This document shows positions 9,857-19,200 of a stretch of 64,000 bases of DNA, piece by piece. Below the pieces are notes generated by a model. It was not told the origin of the DNA, ran no database searches, and saw nothing but the letters and a program-made list of their open reading frames with translations. Numbering within the stretch: the stretch's first letter is position 1; each line of letters begins with the position of its first letter. Both the position numbers and the translations under genes were made by a program. The DNA is from an uncultured Lachnospiraceae bacterium (GTDB lineage: Bacteria; Bacillota; Clostridia; Lachnospirales; Lachnospiraceae): positions 103,120-167,119 of the forward strand of contig CANQEL010000003.1 in assembly GCA_947594855.1 (NCBI GenBank), given 5' to 3'.

Positions 9857-10945
9857 TTAATATGCTCTTTCCAATAACACATCCCATGTCACGGTAATCA
9901 TATCCATAGTATGTCCATTGACTACAATGCTTTTTATATTATCCTCATGTTGAAAACACGCTTCGTCAATATAATTAATTTTTTTAGTTACCTGCTCCCC
10001 CCTGTCAAGCTTTCTTATTGCATCTGCCACATAAGGGGCTGACAATGGATTACACTCAAAATCTGCATTTATGTTACCTTCAAGTACATCTGAAAGCCCA
10101 TCATAAACAGCATCAAATGAAATTATGACAGTACCTTCTTCTCCGTATTTTTTCCCCACGCTCTTCAGGGCTTCCATTGCTCCCCATGCTTCATTATCAT
10201 TCTGGCATACTACAACATCAATATTGTCATATTTTTTAATATATTCATCCATCACCCGCCTTCCGCCATTTTTTGTGAACTCTCCGTCTGTTTCATCAAG
10301 CTTATTCCAATTAGGTTTTGAATCAATATATCTGTCAAAACCTTTGCTTCTTCCTATCTGGGCAGACGAACCTTCCGTACCTGCAATAACTGCAATATCA
10401 ATATTGTCATTTCCCCTGCCTTTATCATTAAGATATGCTTCAAGCCAGGCTCCCGCAGCTTCACCTTCCGCCACAAAATCAGAGCCAAACCATGCCACAT
10501 ATAAATCTTCATCACAATCTATCATTCTGTCTATTATAAATACGGGAATTCCCGCTTTCTTCGCCTCTTTCATAATAGAATTCCAACCCTTTGTAACTAT
10601 AGGGTCTATAACAATATAATCCACTTTCTGTTCAATAAAACTTCTTACAGCTCCCATCTGCATATCCGGATCATTATTGGCATCAACATATAATAAATCA
10701 AATCCATTTTTTTCGGAAAAAGTCTCCATTGCCGACTCTGTAGCAGCTATACGCCAGTCTGATTCATGTCCCACCTGCGCAAATCCTACTTTTATCAATT
10801 CATTATTATGTACATCGGCCTCCGGTGTAGCAGACTCCGCCACCGTTTCTTCAGGATTATCATGTCTGCCGCAGCCTGTGAACATTGTGCTTATCAGTAA
10901 TAAAATCACGCCTGTCTTGAAAAACCCAGACCTCATTTCATACAC
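9857..10945 (-). CDS. Sugar ABC transporter substrate-binding lipoprotein (Peripla_BP_4 type)
   Basis: Lipobox LLISTMFTGC; KVGFAQVGHESDWRIAATESAMETFSEKNGFDLLYVDANND..., QKVDYIVIDPIVTKGWNSIMKEAKKAGIPVFIIDRMID. Confidence 0.9.
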   Translation of the reverse strand: MYEMRSGFFKTGVILLLISTMFTGCGRHDNPEETVAESATPEADVHNNELIKVGFAQVGHESDWRIAATESAMETFSEKNGFDLLYVDANNDPDMQMGAVRSFIEQKVDYIVIDPIVTKGWNSIMKEAKKAGIPVFIIDRMIDCDEDLYVAWFGSDFVAEGEAAGAWLEAYLNDKGRGNDNIDIAVIAGTEGSSAQIGRSKGFDRYIDSKPNWNKLDETDGEFTKNGGRRVMDEYIKKYDNIDVVVCQNDNEAWGAMEALKSVGKKYGEEGTVIISFDAVYDGLSDVLEGNINADFECNPLSAPYVADAIRKLDRGEQVTKKINYIDEACFQHEDNIKSIVVNGHTMDMITVTWDVLLERAY

Positions 10946-11029
10946 CTCCTGAAATGATTCAGAAATGTCTTATGATGTGTCGTTATAACAAGAAAATTAT
11001 ATCAGATTTATTCTTTTTTTGCAAGATAT

Positions 11030-11062
11030 ACGGCGGTTTTGCACATTTTGCCAAACCGCCGT
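11030..11062. other. Perfect 10-bp stem-loop ACGGCGGTTT/AAACCGCCGT without a strong U tract
   Basis: Between araA and the 9857-10945 SBP gene. Confidence 0.75.
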
Positions 11063-11095
11063 AACGCAATACATATAATATGATATTGTAAAATT

Positions 11096-12583
11096 TTACT
11101 TATATGCCGCCATATTCCATTTTAGTTCATTTTTGAATGTGCGTATATCAGTATTTTCATCAATTACAACACTCTCAATTCCCATGGCATCTGCCCAGTC
11201 AGTCATCTGACTGACAGTTAAATCATAAGAAAATGCAGTATGGTGCGCTCCTCCTGCAAGTATCCATGCAGTCGCTCCAACTTCAAGATTAGGCCTTGGC
11301 GTCCAGAATGCGGTTCCCACAGGAAGCTTCGGCATTGGCTCTTTTACTTTTTTACAGTCAACAGCATTTATAAGCAATCTGAAACGTGTACCCAGGTCAA
11401 CCAGAGAACATGCCACCGCAGGACCGGTCTTTGAAGTAAATACAAGACGCGCCGGGTCTTCCCTGTTACCCATGGACAGAGGACATACCTTAATCCCGAT
11501 ATCACCGTCTGCAACTGACGGACACACTTCAAGCATATGAGCCTGAAGTATCCCTTCTTCACCAGGCACAAGATTATATGTATAATCTTCCATCATTGAC
11601 GTTCCTTTAGCTCCCTTTATATCAGCAGTCATAAGTTTCATCATGCGGACCATGGCAGCAACTTTCCAGTCTCCCTCTGCTCCAAAGCCATAACCTTTTT
11701 CCATAAGCCTCTGTATTGAAAGCCCCGGAAGCTGTTTAAGTCCTCCAAGCATACCAAAATGTGTAACTATCGCATGATAATCATTATCAGTTAGGAATTT
11801 TTCAATACCTATCTCCTGCTGCGCCTGAACCGCAACATGCTTTCTAAATTCACCCGGATCTCTTCCTTCATCGATAATCTTATATTTATCGTAATATTCA
11901 TCCACAAGTGCATTTACTTCGCCTTCGGGCACGGCATCCACATAATCTACAAGATCGTTTACGCAGTAATGGTCTATCTCCCAGCCAAATTTAATCTGCG
12001 CTTCTACCTTGTCGCCCTCTGTAACCGCCACATTATTCATGTTATCACCAAAACGGCATACCCTTATGTGCGAAGATTCAATGACGCCAATCGCAGTCCT
12101 CATCCAGCTTCCAAGCTGTGTCTGAACCCTTTCGGATGCCCAGTGGCCAACAATAATCTTTCTTTCAATACCCATACGGCTTACAATATGTCCATACTCC
12201 CTGTCGCCATGCGCCGACTGGTTCTCATTCATAAAGTCCATATCAATCGCACTGTAGGGAATCTCCTCATTAAACTGCGTATGCAGATGGCACAGCGGTT
12301 TTCTGAATTCCTTAAGTCCCAGAATCCACATTTTTGCCGGTGAAAATGTATGCATCCATGTAATCACACCGGCACATGCATCATCATTATTCGCATCATT
12401 AAACGTTTTACGTATTGATGCCTGACTAATCAATGTAGGCATAAGCACTACCTCAAACGGAAGATTACCTGAAGCATTTAACGCTTCTACAATTCTGGCA
12501 GAGTGTTCCGCCACTTTCTTAAGACATTCATCTCCGTACAGGTCCTGGGAGCCTGTACAGAACCAGAACTTATAATTTTTCAA
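11096..12583 (-). CDS. araA: L-arabinose isomerase
   Basis: KNYKFWFCTGSQDLYGDECLKKVAEHSARIVEALN..., WMHTFSPAKMWILGL, HLHTQFNEEIPYSAIDMDFMNENQSAHGDREYG. Probable TTG start at 12583 after GGGGGTAATAAA; ORF track start is 12655. Confidence 0.95.
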   Translation of the reverse strand: MKNYKFWFCTGSQDLYGDECLKKVAEHSARIVEALNASGNLPFEVVLMPTLISQASIRKTFNDANNDDACAGVITWMHTFSPAKMWILGLKEFRKPLCHLHTQFNEEIPYSAIDMDFMNENQSAHGDREYGHIVSRMGIERKIIVGHWASERVQTQLGSWMRTAIGVIESSHIRVCRFGDNMNNVAVTEGDKVEAQIKFGWEIDHYCVNDLVDYVDAVPEGEVNALVDEYYDKYKIIDEGRDPGEFRKHVAVQAQQEIGIEKFLTDNDYHAIVTHFGMLGGLKQLPGLSIQRLMEKGYGFGAEGDWKVAAMVRMMKLMTADIKGAKGTSMMEDYTYNLVPGEEGILQAHMLEVCPSVADGDIGIKVCPLSMGNREDPARLVFTSKTGPAVACSLVDLGTRFRLLINAVDCKKVKEPMPKLPVGTAFWTPRPNLEVGATAWILAGGAHHTAFSYDLTVSQMTDWADAMGIESVVIDENTDIRTFKNELKWNMAAYK

Positions 12584-12669
12584 TTTATTACCCCCTTGTC
12601 GTAATTTTATTAAAAAGGAACCCACCAATATGATGAGTTCCTTTAAATTATACATAAAACATGAATCTG

Positions 12670-13719
12670 TTAATCTTTGTTCTTGTTAGCTATAATAATA
12701 CTCTGAACAACGAGGAACAGACAAAGCATTGCAGCTCTTGTGATTCCTATCCACCATGGTTCATCAAGTCCGGCAAGCGCAACGATGTTCTGAATGGTGC
12801 TGAGGGAAAGAACTCCGAAGAAAGTTCCTATAATATTACCAACACCACCGGTAAGCATCGTACCACCGATAATTGATGAAGCAATTGCATCCATTTCCAT
12901 TCCTGTCGCATGCGACGGCGAACCGGAACCTATATGCAGGAAGTATACGAATCCTCCTATACCTGCCAATATTCCTGATAAAAGATGTGAGATGAATTTG
13001 GTTCTCTTCACATTAATACCAAGCATGAGAGCGCTGTACTGATTACCTCCGACTGCATAGAAACCACGACCAAGTTTGGTCCATCTTAACAGACAGAAGA
13101 AAACTATTACAATTACAAGCGCAACTATGACACCTATCTCAATATATGCCGGTATGTACATGCCTTTGGCATTATTGGAACCAAGAAACGGTATAGTAAT
13201 ACGTGTATCTTTTAACTTAACAAATTTCTCATTTGCAACGTTAAATGGATTGGTATGTACAATAGTCGTCATACCTCTTGCAAAGAACATTCCCGCCAAT
13301 GTAACGATAAACGGCTGTATCTCCAGATACGCAACCAGGTATCCCTGTACAAGGCCGAATGCAAGACCGATTGCAAGAGCGATAAGTATTGAAACAACTA
13401 TGTTGCCGCCCAGATAATCCAAATATACCGCACAGCTCATACTAACCAAAGCAACCACGCCTCCGACAGATATATCAATACCGCCGGTAATCATAACAAG
13501 GCTCAGACCGCATGATACAATAATAAGGGCTGCCTGTTGGTTAAGTATATTCAGGAAAGCCTGAGGTTTGAGGAAAGATCCTCCCTGAAATACCATAGCT
13601 CCAATATACATAACAAAGAAAACTATAATTGTTATAACAAGGAGCAGGTTGGTATCAGACATTCCCTTTATTCTGGCACCTATGCTGATGCCGCCTGAAG
13701 ATGATTTTTTATCTTTCAT
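12670..13719 (-). CDS. Sugar ABC transporter permease (YjfF-like)
   Basis: Ribose/galactofuranose-type permease with GGIDISVGGVVAL, FIVTLAGMFFARGMTTI, GRGFYAVGGNQYSALMLGINV. Confidence 0.9.
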   Translation of the reverse strand: MKDKKSSSGGISIGARIKGMSDTNLLLVITIIVFFVMYIGAMVFQGGSFLKPQAFLNILNQQAALIIVSCGLSLVMITGGIDISVGGVVALVSMSCAVYLDYLGGNIVVSILIALAIGLAFGLVQGYLVAYLEIQPFIVTLAGMFFARGMTTIVHTNPFNVANEKFVKLKDTRITIPFLGSNNAKGMYIPAYIEIGVIVALVIVIVFFCLLRWTKLGRGFYAVGGNQYSALMLGINVKRTKFISHLLSGILAGIGGFVYFLHIGSGSPSHATGMEMDAIASSIIGGTMLTGGVGNIIGTFFGVLSLSTIQNIVALAGLDEPWWIGITRAAMLCLFLVVQSIIIANKNKD

Positions 13720-13720
13720 A

Positions 13721-14818
13721 TCAGCCGACCTCCTTTACACGTGTGCCTGATTTTAATTTCTTTCCTAATGAAGAAAGTTTCTCCCTTACAACAGGCGCAC
13801 TAAGTACAACGAGCAGTATTATAACAGCTGCCTTATATGCAGGGAGCGCATCTGCACGTACATTAAATTTATATAACGTAGTAGTAAGGAACTGGATAAC
13901 ATATGCTCCTATAATTGAAGCTGGCATACTGAACTTACCTCCGCTAAGTGCATTACCGCCCAAAGCTACTGCAAGGATAGCATCCATTTCAATATCTTTT
14001 GCAACAACCGAGTAGTTGATTGTAGAAACACGGCTTACTTTAATAAGTGCAGCTACTGCAACACACAATCCTAAGATTATGAAACTTAACAGTTTAATAA
14101 ATTTAGGATTCAGACCGTTAAGCTTTGATGAACTCTCGTTAATACCAACCGCCTGTGTATACAGACCCAGGTTAGTGAATTTGAGCACAAGCGCCATCAC
14201 AATCATGCATATGACTGCTATGATAAACGGCGTCGGAATCGGTATTCCCGGAATCAATCCTCCAAAGTAACCGAATTTAGGTTCATTTACTATCGGAAGC
14301 TGACTGTTATTAATCCAGGAAGCGATAGAACGTCCTGCCGTATATAATATAAGCGTAGCTACCATAGGCTGAATCTTAAAGTAAGCTACAAGCACTCCGT
14401 TAAATGCGCCAAACAGCATTGCTACAATACATGCTGCAAGGAATCCTACGATAATAGGAGCCTGCAGATGTTCCGGACTTACCTGTCCTCCGCAGAGCAC
14501 TCTCAGTATAACCGAACCGGCAATGGCAATGGCAGCGCCCACACTGATATCCTGTCCGCCTGAAGCAGCAGTAACAAGCGTCATACCAATAGCAAGTATT
14601 GCAAGCTCTGAACCGTTATCCAGAATCGTTATCAGACGTCCTGAAAGAACGGGGTTACCGGCACTGTTATGACCAAATGATATTGCAAAGAACGAAGGGT
14701 CCATAATAAAGTTAAACAGTGCAAGCAGCAGTAAAGCTGCTATAGGTATAAACAGCTGATTTCTAAATATACCGCTAAATGCTTTAGCTACAGATGATTT
14801 ACTGTTATTTTTCTGCAT
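13721..14818 (-). CDS. Sugar ABC transporter permease (YtfT-like)
   Basis: GQDISVGAAIAIAGSVILR, PMVATLILYTAGRSIA, YTQAVGINESSSKLNGLNP; adjacent to the second permease. Confidence 0.9.
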   Translation of the reverse strand: MQKNNSKSSVAKAFSGIFRNQLFIPIAALLLLALFNFIMDPSFFAISFGHNSAGNPVLSGRLITILDNGSELAILAIGMTLVTAASGGQDISVGAAIAIAGSVILRVLCGGQVSPEHLQAPIIVGFLAACIVAMLFGAFNGVLVAYFKIQPMVATLILYTAGRSIASWINNSQLPIVNEPKFGYFGGLIPGIPIPTPFIIAVICMIVMALVLKFTNLGLYTQAVGINESSSKLNGLNPKFIKLLSFIILGLCVAVAALIKVSRVSTINYSVVAKDIEMDAILAVALGGNALSGGKFSMPASIIGAYVIQFLTTTLYKFNVRADALPAYKAAVIILLVVLSAPVVREKLSSLGKKLKSGTRVKEVG

Positions 14819-14820
14819 TA

Positions 14821-16347
14821 TTATCTGTCACCTCCGGCTATTGTACTCATAATCTTGTTCTGAGTCAGGTCTTCACCCGAAAGTTCGCCTACCACCTTAC
14901 GGTCTCTCATGACGACAAGTCTCGAACATGTACGGAGCATCTCGTCTGTTTCTGATGAAATAAACGTAACGCTCATACCCTCTGAAGCAAGTTTAAGTAC
15001 CAGTTTCTGTATTTCAATCTTAGTACCGATATCAATACCACGCGTAGGCTCATCCAGAATCAGATATTCCGGATTCATAAGCAGCCAGCGTGCAAGTATA
15101 ACTTTCTGCTGATTTCCTCCCGAAAGGGATTTAATCGGCGTATCTGCAGATGCTGTCTTAATCTCAAGGAGTTTAATATATTCATCTGCAAACTTGTATG
15201 CCTGTGCCTTGGTAAATGGTTTAAAGAAACCTTTCAGTACCTGAAGTGCGAGTATAATATTCTCACGCACAGACAAATCTCCTATAATACCATCTATTTT
15301 ACGGTCTTCTGGAAGATATGCTATGCCATTTTTCATGGCGTCAATAGGCTTTGAAATCTTTATTTTCTTACCATTCTTCTTTACTTCTCCATGCAACATC
15401 CTGTCTGCACCGAATATTGCACGCACGCACTCACTTCTTCCTGAACCAAGAAGACCTGTAAATCCATTGACCTCGCCTCTCTTAATATAGAAGTCAAATG
15501 GTTTAATTCCTGCATTACTCTGAAGCCCTTTAGCCTCAAATACTGTTTCGTCAGCATCCTTGCCTTTATATACAAGGCTGTCATCACGAATCTCTTCCAT
15601 ATCGTCAAGTTCCTTACCAAGCATCTTGGCAACAAGCTTAACTCTCGGAAGCGTTTCAATTTCATATTCTCCAACGAGCTTTCCATCTCTGAGAACCGTA
15701 ATCTTATCGCTTACCTCGTATACCTGATCGAGGAAGTGCGTAACGAATATAATTCCTACGCCCCTTTTCTTCAAATCCCTCATGAGCCCGAACAGTTTCT
15801 GAACTTCCTGTTCATCAAGTGAAGATGTCGGCTCATCCAGAATCAATACCTTACAGTCCATGTCAACTGCACGTGCAATGGCAACCATCTGCTGTATTGC
15901 AATAGAACAGCTTGACAACTGTTGGGTAGCTTTAGCAGGTATATCAAGTGATTTTAAGATTTTATCTGCGTCAGCATTCATTTTTTTCCAGTTCTGTCCT
16001 GCGCCTTTTCCGCGCGCTATGTACATATTTTCCGCTACAGACAGATTGGGACATAAAGTGATTTCCTGATACACGGTACTTATTCCAAGTTTCTGTGCAT
16101 CCTGTGGGGAACGGATGACTGCCGCTTTATTCATTCCCTTAAGGAAAATTTCACCCTCATCCTTCTCATATACTCCGGTTAAAACTTTAATAAGTGTAGA
16201 TTTACCGGCTCCATTTTCCCCCATTAACGCATGAATTTCGCCTTCACATAATGTAAAATCTACATTCTGCAAAGCACGTACTCCGGGAAAGCTTTTGGAT
16301 ATATTCCGCATTTCCAATATAGAATTTTCTTTCACCAGTGCATTCAC
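14821..16347 (-). CDS. Sugar ABC transporter ATP-binding protein, duplicated NBD (YtfR-like)
   Basis: GENGAGKSTLIKVLTGVY, LSSCSIAIQQMVAIARAVDMDCKVLILDEPTSSLDEQEV, second NBD GLLGSGRSE...LSGGNQQKVILARWLLMNPEYLILDEPTRGID. Confidence 0.95.
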   Translation of the reverse strand: MNALVKENSILEMRNISKSFPGVRALQNVDFTLCEGEIHALMGENGAGKSTLIKVLTGVYEKDEGEIFLKGMNKAAVIRSPQDAQKLGISTVYQEITLCPNLSVAENMYIARGKGAGQNWKKMNADADKILKSLDIPAKATQQLSSCSIAIQQMVAIARAVDMDCKVLILDEPTSSLDEQEVQKLFGLMRDLKKRGVGIIFVTHFLDQVYEVSDKITVLRDGKLVGEYEIETLPRVKLVAKMLGKELDDMEEIRDDSLVYKGKDADETVFEAKGLQSNAGIKPFDFYIKRGEVNGFTGLLGSGRSECVRAIFGADRMLHGEVKKNGKKIKISKPIDAMKNGIAYLPEDRKIDGIIGDLSVRENIILALQVLKGFFKPFTKAQAYKFADEYIKLLEIKTASADTPIKSLSGGNQQKVILARWLLMNPEYLILDEPTRGIDIGTKIEIQKLVLKLASEGMSVTFISSETDEMLRTCSRLVVMRDRKVVGELSGEDLTQNKIMSTIAGGDR

Positions 16348-16368
16348 CCCTTAATATAATTTTAGGAA

Positions 16369-16421
16369 AAAGAGCGCTAAGCAAGCGTACTGACATTTGT
16401 TTACGCTGTGCCGCGCTCTTT
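16369..16421 (-). terminator. Intercistronic hairpin/attenuator between SBP and ATPase genes
   Basis: Minus AAAGAGCGC...GCGCTCTTTTTCC with internal GCGTA/TACGC pairing; T5 tract. Confidence 0.7.
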
Positions 16422-16458
16422 CTTTTAGGTCATAATTTTAAATTAAATTATTTTTAAA

Positions 16459-17553
16459 TTATTCCGTCGGTGCTGTCTCGTCGCCGATTCCGTTTGCTTC
16501 AATCTCTTCATCTGTTATTGAAGAATCAAAACCTTTCTCCTCAAGGATAATTACTTTCTCTGCAACTTCCTGACCAGCTTCAAGAGTCTTGATAACTTCA
16601 TCAATGTATGGAGCCTGGAATGGGTTACACTGTCCATCATAGTTCCATCTGCCTGCCTGAACTTCTTTAAGAGCCCACTTGTTGCAGTCAAATCCCATGA
16701 TGATTACATCGCCGTCAACACCATGTGAGATGTTTGCATTGTCAAGAGCTGCTACAGCTCCTCTTGCCATATCGTCGTTCTCTGCATAGATTACGTTGAA
16801 TTCCTCGCCTGAATCAATTACAGACTGAACGATCTGCTGAGCTTTCTCTGCGTTCCACTCTGCTGTCTGCTGTGTAACGATGTTCCAAGAATCTTCTGCA
16901 TCAACTTTCTCCTGAAGAGCGCCTGAACGTCCCTTCTGAGCTGCTGAACCCATAACACCCTGGATATGGATGATGTTGTACTCATCAAGATTCTGGCTTG
17001 CTAACCACTCAACTGCTGTCTGTCCTTCTTTGTCCATATCAGATACGATTGAAGCTGCATAAAGGCTTTCATCAGCATCTATTGTACGGTCGAAAAGGAT
17101 TACAGGGATACCAGCTGCCTGTGCATCTTTAAGGGTTGAATCCCATCCTGCTGTGTCGGCTGCTGAAAGAAGAAGATAATCAACGCCTTCCTGAATGAAC
17201 TGCTGAGCTGCGTTAATCTGCTCATCATTCTTTAAGCTGTAGAATGTCTTTGCTTCATATCCGTTAGCTGCACTGAATGCTTCCTCTAATGACTTAACGT
17301 TAGCTGTACGGTATCCTGACTCTGTAGGGTCATTATTAATGATACCAACTGTGATAACCTTATCTGATGAGCTTCCCTCATCTGCTGCTGCATCATCAGC
17401 AGGAGCCTCTGTAGCAGTCTCATCAGTAGGAGCTTCTTCTTTCTTGCCACATCCTGCAAGAAGAGTTGCAACCATAGCTACACTAAGCACTACACCTAAA
17501 AACTTCTTTTTCATTTTTTGTCCTCCTCTAAAATTTGTATGCCTTTTAGGCAA
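16459..17553 (-). CDS. Sugar ABC transporter substrate-binding lipoprotein (YtfQ-like)
   Basis: MKKKFLGVVLSVAMVATLLAGCGKKEE lipobox; ITVGIINNDPTESGYRTANVKSLEEAF..., DYLLLSAADTAGWDSTLKDAQAAGIPVILFDRTID. Likely start at the internal MKKKF. Confidence 0.93.
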   Translation of the reverse strand: MPKRHTNFRGGQKMKKKFLGVVLSVAMVATLLAGCGKKEEAPTDETATEAPADDAAADEGSSSDKVITVGIINNDPTESGYRTANVKSLEEAFSAANGYEAKTFYSLKNDEQINAAQQFIQEGVDYLLLSAADTAGWDSTLKDAQAAGIPVILFDRTIDADESLYAASIVSDMDKEGQTAVEWLASQNLDEYNIIHIQGVMGSAAQKGRSGALQEKVDAEDSWNIVTQQTAEWNAEKAQQIVQSVIDSGEEFNVIYAENDDMARGAVAALDNANISHGVDGDVIIMGFDCNKWALKEVQAGRWNYDGQCNPFQAPYIDEVIKTLEAGQEVAEKVIILEEKGFDSSITDEEIEANGIGDETAPTE

Positions 17554-17630
17554 ATTAATTTACGGAATCATGTGACAGATTCCATATGCTTAATTATAAT
17601 TTTATATTGATAAAATTTGCAGAATAAAAA

Positions 17631-17657
17631 TCTAATACGAGGTGCAAATATCTAATG
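17631..17657 (-). promoter_or_regulatory. Direct repeat TCTAAT at 20-bp spacing upstream of the SBP gene; candidate AraC-type operator
   Basis: tctaatacga at 17631 and tctaatgtat at 17651, about 57 bp or more upstream of the SBP ORF start. Confidence 0.4.
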
Positions 17658-17673
17658 TATATTTTTGTCGCAA

Positions 17674-19200
17674 TCATTTTTGTGTTTTTCTGTACTCGTC
17701 AGGTTTTTGTCCCGTAACCTGCCTGAATACGCGGCTGAAATATTTCGGGTCGGAATATCCGACTTCTGCGGCAATCTCATATACTTTCATATTGCTTCCC
17801 ACAAGCATAAGCTTGGCTTTCCCTATACGGTAATTTCTTATATATGAACTGAAATTAAGCCCCATTTCTTTCTGAAACTGCGCACTAAGATATTCCGGAG
17901 TAATTCCAAGTTTCCCCGCAATCTCATCAAGAGTTATTCCGTCTTTATAAAATTCATGTATCATATTTATTGTTCTTTTTACGGTTAGTCCTAAGTTTTC
18001 ATCTTCTTTCCGGTTTTCAAACAGGCTTCCGAATACCATATCAAGTATCCCTCTCATTTCGCCGGAACTCTTTGCTTCATTTATTCTTTCAATAAGCTGC
18101 TTCTGGCGTGCGGCAATCTGTTCAAACTCATTGATTTCTTTTAATATACCTAATGCCGCCCATATGAATCTTGTATATGCTTCCTTTATCACCTGAGGAT
18201 TATACAACGAACCGTCAAAGAAATAATCTTCAAATTTCTTTACTGAATTCAGTGTCGCCGCTTTGTCCATCGAATACAGGGAAGTTTTCATCAGATTTTC
18301 TGTTTCAACCGGATACTCGCACTTTTTTACTTTGATTTCAGTAACCTGCGGAAATGTTATTATCACGCCGTCGCCAAATATCATATTCCAGTGGAGATAG
18401 CTGTTTATAATTCTGTAACTGCTTTGTATATTTTCAAGACCCTCTGCCCTTATCATGCCCGTGCATACCTTACGCATGGATAACGGGTTTCTCTGTATAC
18501 TTGTTTTAATATGCCTTTCCATCTCATCCAGATTCCCGCATTTGTATATTAATGCAAGAAGCGACATTTCTTTTGGGAGCTCAAGTATTATATATTCTGT
18601 TCCGTCTATATGGTCCAGTATTTTACCTATTGTTTTCTTTACTGATTCCACATTTTCTTCATAATAATATCCAAGATATGCCGTAAGCTCTACAAATACC
18701 GTATCCCTCCGTATTCCGTGGCGGTTATCCATATACTGTACAAGCTTTTCATCTACATCTATGATTCCGTTTATAATTCCAAGGAAAATATTGTTTAGCG
18801 AACTCAGTGTTTCCGGCACCTCATTGTCATCCGAAATCTCATCCGCAAGATTACTTAATGTCTGTGTAAGCTCTCCGATTGTAATAGGTTTGGTAAGATA
18901 TTCCCTCACGCCCAGCCTCATTGCTTCCTGTGCATATGAAAACTCAGAATACGCGCTTATAACAATAACTTTTGGCATCCTGTCTTTTTTCTTAAGCTCA
19001 GCAAGCATCTCAAGTCCGCTCATACCGGGCATCATTATATCAGTAATAACTATATCCGGAGAATTTTCCAGTATCAGTTTAAGTCCGTCTTCTCCGTTAT
19101 CTGCAGTTGCTGCTACCTCATAATTATCACCTATTTTTTCAATAAGCCGGCATATTCCCTCGCATATTCTTATTTCATCTTCCACAACAATTATTTTCAT
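17674..19200 (-). CDS. Response regulator, REC + AraC-type HTH (YesN-like)
   Basis: MKIIVVEDEIRICEGICRLIEKIG...DIVITDIMMPGMSGLEML; C-term YIRNYRIGKAKLMLVGSNMKVYEIAAEVGYSDPKYFSRVFRQVTGQKPDEYR. Confidence 0.95.
   Translation of the reverse strand: MKIIVVEDEIRICEGICRLIEKIGDNYEVAATADNGEDGLKLILENSPDIVITDIMMPGMSGLEMLAELKKKDRMPKVIVISAYSEFSYAQEAMRLGVREYLTKPITIGELTQTLSNLADEISDDNEVPETLSSLNNIFLGIINGIIDVDEKLVQYMDNRHGIRRDTVFVELTAYLGYYYEENVESVKKTIGKILDHIDGTEYIILELPKEMSLLALIYKCGNLDEMERHIKTSIQRNPLSMRKVCTGMIRAEGLENIQSSYRIINSYLHWNMIFGDGVIITFPQVTEIKVKKCEYPVETENLMKTSLYSMDKAATLNSVKKFEDYFFDGSLYNPQVIKEAYTRFIWAALGILKEINEFEQIAARQKQLIERINEAKSSGEMRGILDMVFGSLFENRKEDENLGLTVKRTINMIHEFYKDGITLDEIAGKLGITPEYLSAQFQKEMGLNFSSYIRNYRIGKAKLMLVGSNMKVYEIAAEVGYSDPKYFSRVFRQVTGQKPDEYRKTQK

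Noticed and set aside
10125-10619. + strand 164-aa ORF
   Set aside because: Antisense to the SBP gene; no domain or RBS.
11030-11062. Strong terminator for araA
   Set aside because: The perfect stem lacks a U tract on either strand, so it is kept only as an unclassified stem-loop.
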